DNA of 9,787 bases from an uncultured Eubacteriales bacterium. GTDB taxonomy: Bacteria; Bacillota; Clostridia; UBA1381; UBA9506. The stretch spans positions 1 through 9,787 of the forward strand of contig UQYH01000085.1 in assembly GCA_900545185.1 (NCBI GenBank), in the 5' to 3' direction. How positions within the stretch are numbered: the first letter of the stretch is position 1; each line of letters starts with the position of its first letter. The translations under genes were made by a program, and so were the position numbers. Below are positions 1-5,729 of this stretch, piece after piece. The notes beneath the pieces were generated by a model, which worked only from the letters and a program-made list of their open reading frames with translations, was not told the origin of the DNA and did no database searches.

Positions 1-125
1 GCAAAAACCGCTCCTATAAAGGGCTGGCGCGGTGAGCGCCGCGCGAGCGAAAGCCCTTATTCTCAAGCGAAAGCTCTTGAAGAGAGATTTCGACTTGAAG
101 CGTGTCGACTTTTTCGACACGCTCG
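1..125. other. Hairpin-rich non-coding stretch downstream of the cysteine-synthase-like gene
   Basis: No convincing gene lies here. The stretch is dense in short repeats. AAGGGCT (19-25) can pair with AGCCCTT (52-58), enclosing a GGCGC/GCGCC stem (26-30 with 36-40). The 13-mer AGCGAAAGCYCTT occurs twice, 20 bp apart (46-58 and 66-78). A perfect 9-bp hairpin follows at 100-122. This looks like a structured interspersed intergenic element or the fused 3' ends of transcripts rather than coding sequence. A minus-strand open frame through it has no ribosome site and no recognisable protein character. The repeat-family interpretation is inference, because only one locus is visible. Confidence 0.45.
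100..122 (-). terminator. Hairpin 3 nt after the cysteine-synthase-like stop codon
   Basis: A perfect 9-bp stem (100-108 with 114-122) encloses a 5-nt loop, and it begins 3 nt beyond the TAA stop (126-128) of the minus-strand gene. Its position fits an intrinsic terminator or a 3'-end-protecting hairpin. There is no uninterrupted U tract after the stem on the minus strand, so Rho-independent termination is not assured. Confidence 0.5.
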
Positions 126-1142
126 TTATCGAATGACATGCACACTCTCCAAGTGTACATCCTTTGAAAGAAAATCATCTGCCGGGGTTTGGGGTCTCGC
201 ATAATCGGTTGAAAGATATTTTTTGTTATCATCGGCAAAGACTGTGACCAAAACAGCGTCATCGCCCAGCTGCTCTTGTGCTAAAATACAGCCCAAGAAG
301 TTTGCGCCGGAGGAAACGCCCACGCCGATTCCCAAGGTTTCGGATAAAAGCCGCGCCATGCAAATGGCATCGCCGTCATCAACCGATACAATGCTGTCCA
401 TCTCCGGCAGCCTTAAAATATCGGGAATAAACTCATCCGAAATGCCGTAAATACGGTGTTTGCCGACTTTGTAGCCGGTGGAAAGCGTGGGGGAGTTGGA
501 GGGCTCAAGCGGAAAGGCCTTGCAGGCTGTGTTTTCCATCCGCAAACGGCGCGCAAGCCCCATAATGGTGCCGCCCGTGCCGACGCCGGCCACAACACCG
601 TCCGCGGTCAGGCCGCAGCTTTTCAGCTGCATAACAATCTCTGTACCCGTGGTTTCCATGTGTGCGGCGGTGTTATCCTCGTTAGAAAACTGACAGGGCA
701 GAAAAACGCCGCCCTTTTTGGCCAAATCCTCCGTCATTTGAATCGAACCCAAAAAACCGCCCTCCTCGCGGGAAACGAGGTGCACGGTCGCGCCGTAGCT
801 TTCCATTAGGGCGATGCGTTCACGGCTCATCCAGTCCGGCATGTAAATGGTAACGGGATGTCCCAAATAGCGCCCCAGCGCGGAAAAGGAAATGCCCGTG
901 TTGCCGCTGGTGGCTTCGGCAATGGTATCGCCCGGCCGGATGGTACCGTTTTCGTAAGCTTTTTCCAAAATGTATAAAGCAACGCGGTCTTTAATGCTGC
1001 CGGTTAGATTATAGGCCTCGGCCTTGGCAAACAAACGGCGGCGACGGCCGCGAAAGGTATATTTCAGTTCTAAAAGCGGCGTATGGCCGATCATCGGCCG
1101 AATGGCCGCAAAACGCTCTTTAACAGCTTGCTCCATTTTCAT
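126..1142 (-). CDS. PLP-dependent cysteine synthase family protein
   Basis: This is a 338-residue fold-type II PLP enzyme of the cysteine synthase / cystathionine beta-synthase family, expected to be cytosolic. Such enzymes typically make L-cysteine from O-acetylserine and sulfide. The PLP lysine is K51 in NLTGSIKDR (45-53). The substrate-binding loop TSGNTG lies at 78-83. The glycine-rich phosphate-binding loop GVGTGGT lies mid-protein, with an EPSNSPTLS segment after it and SSGAN further on. The C-terminus (DDNKKYLSTDYA) is of a type I associate with clostridial members. An unusual RGRRRR run sits at 31-36. Length is close to the usual 300-340. Two in-frame starts are possible: the ATG at 1142 lies about 4 nt after AAAGGA, and the ATG at 1136 lies about 10 nt after it. 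Substrate choice among O-acetylserine, O-phosphoserine or a beta-synthase reaction cannot be settled from motifs, so no symbol is given. Confidence 0.9.
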   Translation of the reverse strand: MKMEQAVKERFAAIRPMIGHTPLLELKYTFRGRRRRLFAKAEAYNLTGSIKDRVALYILEKAYENGTIRPGDTIAEATSGNTGISFSALGRYLGHPVTIYMPDWMSRERIALMESYGATVHLVSREEGGFLGSIQMTEDLAKKGGVFLPCQFSNEDNTAAHMETTGTEIVMQLKSCGLTADGVVAGVGTGGTIMGLARRLRMENTACKAFPLEPSNSPTLSTGYKVGKHRIYGISDEFIPDILRLPEMDSIVSVDDGDAICMARLLSETLGIGVGVSSGANFLGCILAQEQLGDDAVLVTVFADDNKKYLSTDYARPQTPADDFLSKDVHLESVHVIR

Positions 1143-1152
1143 TCAGTCCTTT

Positions 1153-1294
1153 TTATAATATGTCATATTGATTGATACATGATATGAATTGTCCGCATAA
1201 AACGTTCATACTTCTTTATTATAATATGTCATATTGATTGATACATGATATGAATTGTCCGCATAAAACGTTCATACTTCTTTATTATAATATG
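1153..1294. repeat. Perfect 66-bp tandem duplication in promoter/leader
   Basis: Positions 1153-1218 and 1219-1284 are identical over all 66 bases, and a third partial copy (the first 10 bases) continues at 1285-1294. Each unit carries the near-palindrome AATATG-T-CATATT (1157-1169 and 1223-1235) and an inverted pair TCATAT-N13-ATATGA (1163-1187 in the first copy). The repeats lie between the start codon of the cysteine-synthase-like gene and its best promoter, so they would be transcribed as its 5' leader. Perfect identity of non-coding copies suggests a recent duplication. Confidence 0.95.
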
Positions 1295-1312
1295 CACGGC
1301 ATGATTTTGCAA
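1284..1312 (-). promoter_or_regulatory. Sigma-A-type promoter of the cysteine-synthase-like gene
   Basis: On the minus strand a -35-like TTGCAA (1312-1307) is followed after 17 nt by a consensus TATAAT (1289-1284). It would start transcription near 1277 and give a leader of about 135 nt that includes nearly all of the 66-bp tandem repeat. The duplication recreates a second TATAAT (1223-1218) and a TATAAA (1157-1152), but these have no comparable -35. The outermost promoter is therefore the best supported. Confidence 0.6.
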
Positions 1313-1363
1313 GCACTTTTTGCAGGCCGCTGCGGTCAAATATCTTAAAAAAATAAAAAAACC

Positions 1364-1392
1364 TATTCAAAATCCCGTATGTGTGGTACAAT
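1364..1392 (+). promoter_or_regulatory. Extended -10 promoter of the glycerol-1-phosphate dehydrogenase gene
   Basis: TACAAT (1387-1392) is preceded by TGG (1384-1386), giving an extended -10 element of the TGnTATAAT type. A weak -35-like TATTCA lies 17 nt upstream (1364-1369). The start codon follows about 50 nt later. The A-rich tract at 1346-1361 could act as an UP element. This promoter diverges from the one at 1284-1312 without overlapping it. Confidence 0.5.
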
Positions 1393-1443
1393 AGAAGTAA
1401 GAGCTTGTATAACAGCGATTGAATGACGGGAGAATCAGCAGCT

Positions 1444-2739
1444 ATGAATGAAATTTGTGCTTGCGGAAAAATACATAAAACATCGGTCAAACGGCTGGTT
1501 TCGGAATCGGGCGCAATACAAAAAATACCCGAATGTGTGAAAGAACTGGGCGGCAGCCGTCCGTTTATTTTGGCAGATGCAAACACCTTTGGTGCGGCCG
1601 GGAAAGCAATTGAACAGATTTTGACTGCGCACGGCATGAAGCCCGATATCTTCGTTTTTTCGGGCAGTACCATCGAGCCGGACGAGGCAAGCGTCGGCGC
1701 GGCCGTGATGCATTACCGCGATACGTGCGATACAGTGATCGGCGTTGGTTCGGGCGTGATTCATGATATAGGCAAAATCGTCAGCAAAACGGCACACAAG
1801 CCGTACATCGTTGCAGCAACAGCCCCTTCTATGGACGGCTACGCCTCGGCCACATCCTCTATGGCGATGGACGGCCTGAAAATATCCCTTTCCAGCCGCT
1901 GCCCGGATGTGATTATCGGTGACACGGATATTCTGAAAGAAGCGCCGATGCGCATGCTGCAAGCAGGGCTTGGCGATATGCTGGCCAAATACATCAGTAT
2001 TTGCGAATGGCGGATTGCACATCTTTTGGTGGGCGAATATTATTGTGAGCATGTGGCAGATTTGGTGCGCAGGGCCTTGCAAAAATGCGTCCAAAATGCG
2101 GAGGGGCTTTTAAAACGAGAGCCGAAAGCCGTACAAGCCGTGTTCGACGGCTTGGTGATGGGCGGTATGGCGATGGAATACGCAGGCGTTTCGCGTCCTG
2201 CCTCCGGTGTGGAGCATTATCTTTCCCACGTGTGGGATATGCGCGGCTTGGCCTTTGGTACCCGAACGGATTTGCACGGGATTCAGTGCGCCGTCGGTAC
2301 TCTGGCGGCGGCGCGTGTGTATGAGCAGCTGAAGGGAATTGTGCCAAACCGCGAAAAAGCGCTTGCCTATGTGCAAGGCTTTTGTGTTGAGGATTGGAAC
2401 AAACAGCTTTCGGCCTTTATCGGCCGCGGCGCCGAGGCTATGATTGCGCTGGAGCAAAAAGAACAAAAATACAATGCGGAAAAACACAAAGCAAGGCTTT
2501 GCCGCATCATTGAAAATTGGGACGAGATTTTGAAAATCGTTTGCGAAGAAGTGCCGCCCGCAGCCGAGATAGAGCGCATTTTGGACAGCATCGGCGCGCC
2601 GAAAACCTGTGCGGAAATCGGGATTGACCCGTGCATTTTGCCGATGACCTTCGCGGCCTCCAAGGATATTCGGGATAAATACGTATTGTCCCGCCTTTGC
2701 TGGGATTTGGGTATTTTGGACGAGGTAAGGCTTGATTAG
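1444..2739 (+). CDS. sn-glycerol-1-phosphate dehydrogenase (AraM/EgsA type)
   Basis: The 431-residue protein belongs to the iron-containing alcohol dehydrogenase / 3-dehydroquinate synthase superfamily. Enzymes of this branch reduce dihydroxyacetone phosphate to sn-glycerol 1-phosphate using NAD(P)H and a divalent metal. Supporting motifs are an N-terminal CACGKIHKTS, the nucleotide-binding GVGSGVIHDIGK (100-111), TAPSMDGYAS (127-135), and likely metal ligands D178 (LGDMLAKY), H258 and H278. That spacing matches the Asp-His-His pattern of archaeal and glycerol dehydrogenases. I chose the ATG at 1444 because GGGAGA (1428-1433) sits about 10 nt before it and the protein then begins at the conserved motif. 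An in-frame ATG at 1423 would add seven residues but has no clear ribosome site. In Bacillus, AraM/EgsA supplies glycerol-1-phosphate for prenyl-glycerol lipids; no partner gene for that pathway is in this window. The gene appears monocistronic. Confidence 0.9.
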   Translation: MNEICACGKIHKTSVKRLVSESGAIQKIPECVKELGGSRPFILADANTFGAAGKAIEQILTAHGMKPDIFVFSGSTIEPDEASVGAAVMHYRDTCDTVIGVGSGVIHDIGKIVSKTAHKPYIVAATAPSMDGYASATSSMAMDGLKISLSSRCPDVIIGDTDILKEAPMRMLQAGLGDMLAKYISICEWRIAHLLVGEYYCEHVADLVRRALQKCVQNAEGLLKREPKAVQAVFDGLVMGGMAMEYAGVSRPASGVEHYLSHVWDMRGLAFGTRTDLHGIQCAVGTLAAARVYEQLKGIVPNREKALAYVQGFCVEDWNKQLSAFIGRGAEAMIALEQKEQKYNAEKHKARLCRIIENWDEILKIVCEEVPPAAEIERILDSIGAPKTCAEIGIDPCILPMTFAASKDIRDKYVLSRLCWDLGILDEVRLD

Positions 2740-2744
2740 AATTT

Positions 2745-2821
2745 TTTTAATGTTTTTCGTGGAAAATTTAAGAAATATTTAATGTTTCCTTTATAAAAAA
2801 TCAACCCTCGGCGGTTATACT
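2745..2821 (+). promoter_or_regulatory. Phased TTTAA repeats and -10 element before the secreted-protein gene
   Basis: Three TTTAA motifs lie on one face of the helix at 2746, 2767 and 2778: the last two are 11 bp apart and the first is 21 bp upstream. TTTAATGTTT is repeated exactly (2746-2755 and 2778-2787). A TATACT -10-like hexamer (2816-2821) follows about 33 bp downstream, with no good -35. Direct repeats with an 11-bp period before a promoter lacking a -35 fit activation by an OmpR/PhoB-family regulator, such as the one encoded at 7042-7734. The link to that regulator is inference. Confidence 0.35.
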
Positions 2822-2827
2822 GTAGAT

Positions 2828-2890
2828 AACGGGAACGATACTTTGGTATCTGCATGTTACCCTATCGGGGCATGTATCGAAAAGCCCGTT
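2828..2890 (+). promoter_or_regulatory. Nested stem-loop in the leader of the secreted-protein gene
   Basis: Four nested pairings fold this 63-nt stretch: AACGGG (2828-2833) with CCCGTT (2885-2890), CGATAC (2836-2841) with GTATCG (2874-2879), CAT (2853-2855)/ATG-type pairing near 2871-2873, and CCC (2860-2862) with GGG (2867-2869) around a TATC loop. GATAC/GTATC (2837-2841 with 2846-2850) gives a competing small hairpin, so alternative folds are possible. It lies just downstream of a -10-like TATACT and 31 nt before the GGAGG ribosome site. I do not recognise it as a known riboswitch class. It could be a cis-acting leader, a stability element or an operator. Confidence 0.4.
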
Positions 2891-2934
2891 TCACAATATG
2901 AATCGTGCAGCACGAACAAACGGAGGTATGGAAA

Positions 2935-4194
2935 ATGAAAATCAGTAAAAAGGCAATGTCCTTATGTGCGGTTTTGGTTGGGGCGGCCGTGTTTACAACG
3001 GCAGCTGCGGCAGATGTTATGCTCGGCTCCGGCTACACCGGCGCAAAGGACGCTTTAAAATCAACCATGGCGTATCTTTCGTCCGAGGCGGACAGCTTTA
3101 CCGTAGACGGTGAATTTGCCGTTACGGTGGATGGCAAAACCTTTACACGCTCGGTGTTTTCGGGTAAGTCGGATAACAGACTCGGCATGCAGGAAACTCA
3201 TGAGACATCCACCGAGCCGGATGGGGAAACGTATAGCCGATACACCTATGAGGACGGCGAACGTTGGGTGACGAAGGGTGAAGGCGAGGACATGTATTAT
3301 ATCCGCAACCTCAATCGGGAGGCAGGCGAGGACGGTGACCCCTTGTTTACCAACCCGTTTGAAGAAGAACAGGTGCAGGATCTTGAAAAGGTTGTGGATG
3401 CCTTTGCCGGTACAATGAAGGATGTTGTGCAGGCAGAGGAAGCAGACGGCGGCCGCATCTACTCCGGTACAATGTGTGATGCGCAGGTACCGGCAGTGGT
3501 GAACGCACTGACAGCGTTTGTTGCCAAATACAGCCTGATTTCGGATTATCGCTGGGAGGAAGCCAAATTCCCTGCCATTTCAAACGACATCTTTTTGCAG
3601 GAGGCTTCCGGCAAGGCGGTTGCCAACGGGGACGGTATTTTGGAAACGGTGATGGGCAAAGTAACACTCAGCGGCAAAACAGAGGACGGCGTAAGCCACA
3701 CCATCAGCGCGGAGCTGAGCGTTACCCTTTCGGATGTAAACAGCACAACCGTGACGGCTCCTGTTTTGACGGACGAGAACAGTCAGGTTGCAACCGGTTA
3801 CAGCAGTCATTTGGATGAGCGTTATATAGGCACTTATAAAAATGATATTATAACCGAAGAAAACGGCGCCTTTGTTAAAATCGGCGAGCGTGTGCTGACT
3901 ATCACTTCCTGCGAAAACGGCAAGGTGAGCGGCAGTTATACCGAAATTTATAAGCCGGGCTACGAGCAGGACGCAAAAAGCTTTGACTTTGCATCCGCAG
4001 GCGATGCTACATATGGCAATGCCAAAATTGATTATATACTGGATGGTGAGGAGCGTCACGGCCTGATATACATTGAGGGTGCCTGCAATCAGAATCTGCG
4101 CATGACCCCCAATGTGACATTCTTTAGTGACGGCGGCTATTCAAGCAATTATGAAGAAGGCTTTGACGGAAACTTTGTCCGCTGCTTTGACTAA
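2935..4194 (+). CDS. Secreted acidic protein of unknown function, probable partner of the downstream ABC/two-component operon
   Basis: I do not recognise a named family. The 419-residue product starts with a type I signal peptide: positive KISKK, a hydrophobic stretch at about 8-22, and AAAA|D with likely cleavage after A26. No lipobox cysteine, sortase motif or C-terminal membrane segment is visible, so it is probably released or held non-covalently. The mature protein is acidic and looks beta-rich, in two parts. Residues about 32-275 alternate short strands (FTVDGEFAVTVDG, SRYTYEDGERWVT), loosely like LolA-type half barrels. Residues about 296-419 start at YIGTYKND and look like a small beta-barrel. 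It has four mature cysteines (181, 326, 384, 417). The start at 2935 is chosen because GGAGG (2922-2926) sits 8 nt upstream and the signal peptide starts there; a GTG at 2905 would prepend ten unlikely residues. It is followed by a hairpin and then the ABC operon, suggesting sensing or binding of the same ligand. That role is inference. Confidence 0.8.
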   Translation: MKISKKAMSLCAVLVGAAVFTTAAAADVMLGSGYTGAKDALKSTMAYLSSEADSFTVDGEFAVTVDGKTFTRSVFSGKSDNRLGMQETHETSTEPDGETYSRYTYEDGERWVTKGEGEDMYYIRNLNREAGEDGDPLFTNPFEEEQVQDLEKVVDAFAGTMKDVVQAEEADGGRIYSGTMCDAQVPAVVNALTAFVAKYSLISDYRWEEAKFPAISNDIFLQEASGKAVANGDGILETVMGKVTLSGKTEDGVSHTISAELSVTLSDVNSTTVTAPVLTDENSQVATGYSSHLDERYIGTYKNDIITEENGAFVKIGERVLTITSCENGKVSGSYTEIYKPGYEQDAKSFDFASAGDATYGNAKIDYILDGEERHGLIYIEGACNQNLRMTPNVTFFSDGGYSSNYEEGFDGNFVRCFD

Positions 4195-4203
4195 AGAAGG
4201 GCA

Positions 4204-4245
4204 CCGCGCGAAATCGGCAGTCCCCCCCTTGCCGCTTTCGCGCGG
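4204..4245 (+). terminator. Strong stem-loop between the secreted-protein gene and the ABC operon
   Basis: A perfect 10-bp stem (CCGCGCGAAA at 4204-4213 with its complement at 4236-4245) continues, after a one-base mismatch, into CGGCA/TGCCG (4215-4219 with 4230-4234) around a C-rich loop. Only ATTTT follows, so the U tract is short. It may be a partial terminator that lowers expression of the transporter genes relative to the secreted protein, or an RNA-processing hairpin. No separate promoter is obvious between 4246 and 4271. Confidence 0.65.
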
Positions 4246-4271
4246 ATTTTACACGGGAAGAGAGGAAAATT

Positions 4272-4997
4272 ATGGATCACGCCATTGTACTTGAAAATTT
4301 GACGAAAACGTATTCCAATAAACGCGGCATTACGGACATCAGTCTGGAGATCGGCCGCGGTGAAATATTCGGCTTTTTGGGGCCGAACGGCGCCGGTAAA
4401 ACCACGGCCATGAAAATTATGACGGGGCTTAGCCGTGCCGATCGCGGCCGCGTTTGGTTAAACGGCTTTTCCGTTACCGAGGATTTTGAACGAGCCATGA
4501 GCGGTGTGGGCTGCATGATTGAAAGCGTTGAGCCGTTTAGCTATATGACGGCGGCCGAAAATATGCGGCTTTGCGGACGGTATTACGATGCGGTGGACGA
4601 AGGCCGCATTGACGACTGCTTGGACATGGTGGGACTTGCGCGTTATAAAAACGAAAAAATTAAAAATTATTCGCTGGGTATGCGGCAGCGGCTGGGCATA
4701 GCGCTGGCGCTTTTGTCGCGTCCTTCGATTATGATACTGGACGAGCCGTTAAACGGACTGGATGTAGAGGGCATGGTGGAAATGCGGCATTTAATTCAGC
4801 GCCTTTCCGAAGAAGAGGGCACAACCTTTTTCATCTCCAGCCATTTGATTCACGATGTGGAGCTGACTTGCAACACCATCGGCATTGTTTATGACGGACG
4901 CTTGCGCTCCGTGCGGAAAACAGCGGATGTGATTCGGGAATATGCGACCTTGGAAAATTATTATTTAAGCGAGGTGGATACAAGTGAAGGCGCTTAA
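4272..4997 (+). CDS. ABC transporter ATP-binding protein (BcrA type)
   Basis: The 241-residue nucleotide-binding subunit powers export or extraction of a substrate by the membrane partner encoded next. Visible motifs are Walker A GPNGAGKTT (37-45), the signature YSLGMRQR (133-140) in place of LSGGQ, Walker B IMILDE (153-158), D-loop NGLD (161-164) and the switch histidine H191 in SSH. The Q-loop position carries Glu (MIESVEPF, E84) instead of Gln, as is usual in bacitracin-resistance BcrA-like ATPases. Length is short for BcrA (about 300) because the C-terminal extension is nearly absent. AGAGG (4261-4265) lies 6 nt before the ATG. The 3' end overlaps the permease by 14 nt. The substrate is not identifiable; peptide antibiotics are the commonest cargo of relatives. 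Confidence 0.93.
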   Translation: MDHAIVLENLTKTYSNKRGITDISLEIGRGEIFGFLGPNGAGKTTAMKIMTGLSRADRGRVWLNGFSVTEDFERAMSGVGCMIESVEPFSYMTAAENMRLCGRYYDAVDEGRIDDCLDMVGLARYKNEKIKNYSLGMRQRLGIALALLSRPSIMILDEPLNGLDVEGMVEMRHLIQRLSEEEGTTFFISSHLIHDVELTCNTIGIVYDGRLRSVRKTADVIREYATLENYYLSEVDTSEGA

Positions 4998-5727
4998 AGC
5001 TTCGTATCTCAATGAGCTTTACAAACTCTCGAAAAAGAAAAAAATTACGGTTTGTGCCGTTTTGATAGTGGCGGCAACCGTTTTGGGCGGCATCATTACC
5101 TCCCTTTTCGGCAATTTTATGGGCATCAGTATTATGGGGCGCTCGGCTTTTGTAACGGTGGTGCTTTCGGTGATGAATCAAACACTGATTCCGCTGTTTA
5201 CCATTTTTGTTTGTGCGGATATGTTTGCAGGCGAGTTTAGTGACCGCACCATGAAGCAAACACTGACGCGCCCTGCCTCCCGCGGGAAAATTTATATGGC
5301 AAAGCTCTTGGCGGCGGCCACCTTTATTTTGGGCTGCCTGGCGCTGACGTTTGTTGCAGCCGGGCTGTTGTCATTTTTTTTACAAACGGCGGCCTTCAGC
5401 TTTTTTAAAGTGCTTTTGGCATATTTGGTTTCGGCCGTGCCGCTGTTTGTATTTGCGCTTTTGGTATCCATGCTCGCCAATTTAATGAAAAGCAGCGCGG
5501 CAACCTTTTTGGTATCGGTTATTTTATTTTTGCTGCTTTCGGGGCTGGGGCTGTATTTTTCAAGCTATCAAAGCTTTTTCTTTACGGCATTTTTTAACTG
5601 GTACAACCTGTTTATGGGCAGTTATGTTAACGTAAGCCGCATCATCCGCTTGTTTTTGATTTTTGCAGGCAGCGGCACTATGTTTTACGGTGCAGGCTAT
5701 TACTTATTTGAAAGAAAAGAGTTGTAA
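4984..5727 (+). CDS. ABC-2 type membrane permease
   Basis: The 247-residue integral membrane protein has about six hydrophobic segments (near 21-42, 56-80, 106-134, 141-167, 171-194 and 218-242). The cytoplasmic coupling motif EFSDRTMKQTLTRPASRGKI (84-103) follows segment 2 and matches the E-x-R/G-T-x-x-x-x-L-x-x-P-x-x-R pattern of BcrB/ABC-2 permeases. It should dimerise and pair with the preceding ATPase. The start is GTG at 4984, inside the ATPase gene, with GAGGTGG (4971-4977) 6 nt upstream; the 14-nt overlap indicates translational coupling. There is no large extracellular domain, which separates it from BceB-type permeases and suggests that ligand detection rests with the kinase or the secreted protein. 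Confidence 0.9.
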   Translation: MKALKASYLNELYKLSKKKKITVCAVLIVAATVLGGIITSLFGNFMGISIMGRSAFVTVVLSVMNQTLIPLFTIFVCADMFAGEFSDRTMKQTLTRPASRGKIYMAKLLAAATFILGCLALTFVAAGLLSFFLQTAAFSFFKVLLAYLVSAVPLFVFALLVSMLANLMKSSAATFLVSVILFLLLSGLGLYFSSYQSFFFTAFFNWYNLFMGSYVNVSRIIRLFLIFAGSGTMFYGAGYYLFERKEL

Positions 5728-5729
5728 GC

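Noticed and set aside
1153..1294. CRISPR array
   Set aside because: The two units are directly adjacent and identical with no unique spacers between repeats, so this is a plain tandem duplication.
1272..1673. Minus-strand open frame of 133 codons across the intergenic region and the dehydrogenase start
   Set aside because: It has no ribosome site, overlaps two promoters and the tandem repeat, and is antisense to a confident gene.
1435..2094. Minus-strand open frame of 219 codons
   Set aside because: It lies antisense within the dehydrogenase gene; the product is rich in His, Cys and Arg with no domain, typical of a shadow frame.
2740..2760. Rho-independent terminator after the dehydrogenase
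   Set aside because: A T tract follows the stop codon but no stable GC-rich stem precedes it.
2905..2934. Upstream GTG start for the secreted protein
   Set aside because: GGAGG at 2922-2926 is placed correctly for the ATG at 2935, and the ten extra residues would disrupt the signal peptide start.
3580..4059. Minus-strand open frame of 159 codons
   Set aside because: It is antisense to the secreted-protein gene, which has a signal peptide and a strong ribosome site.
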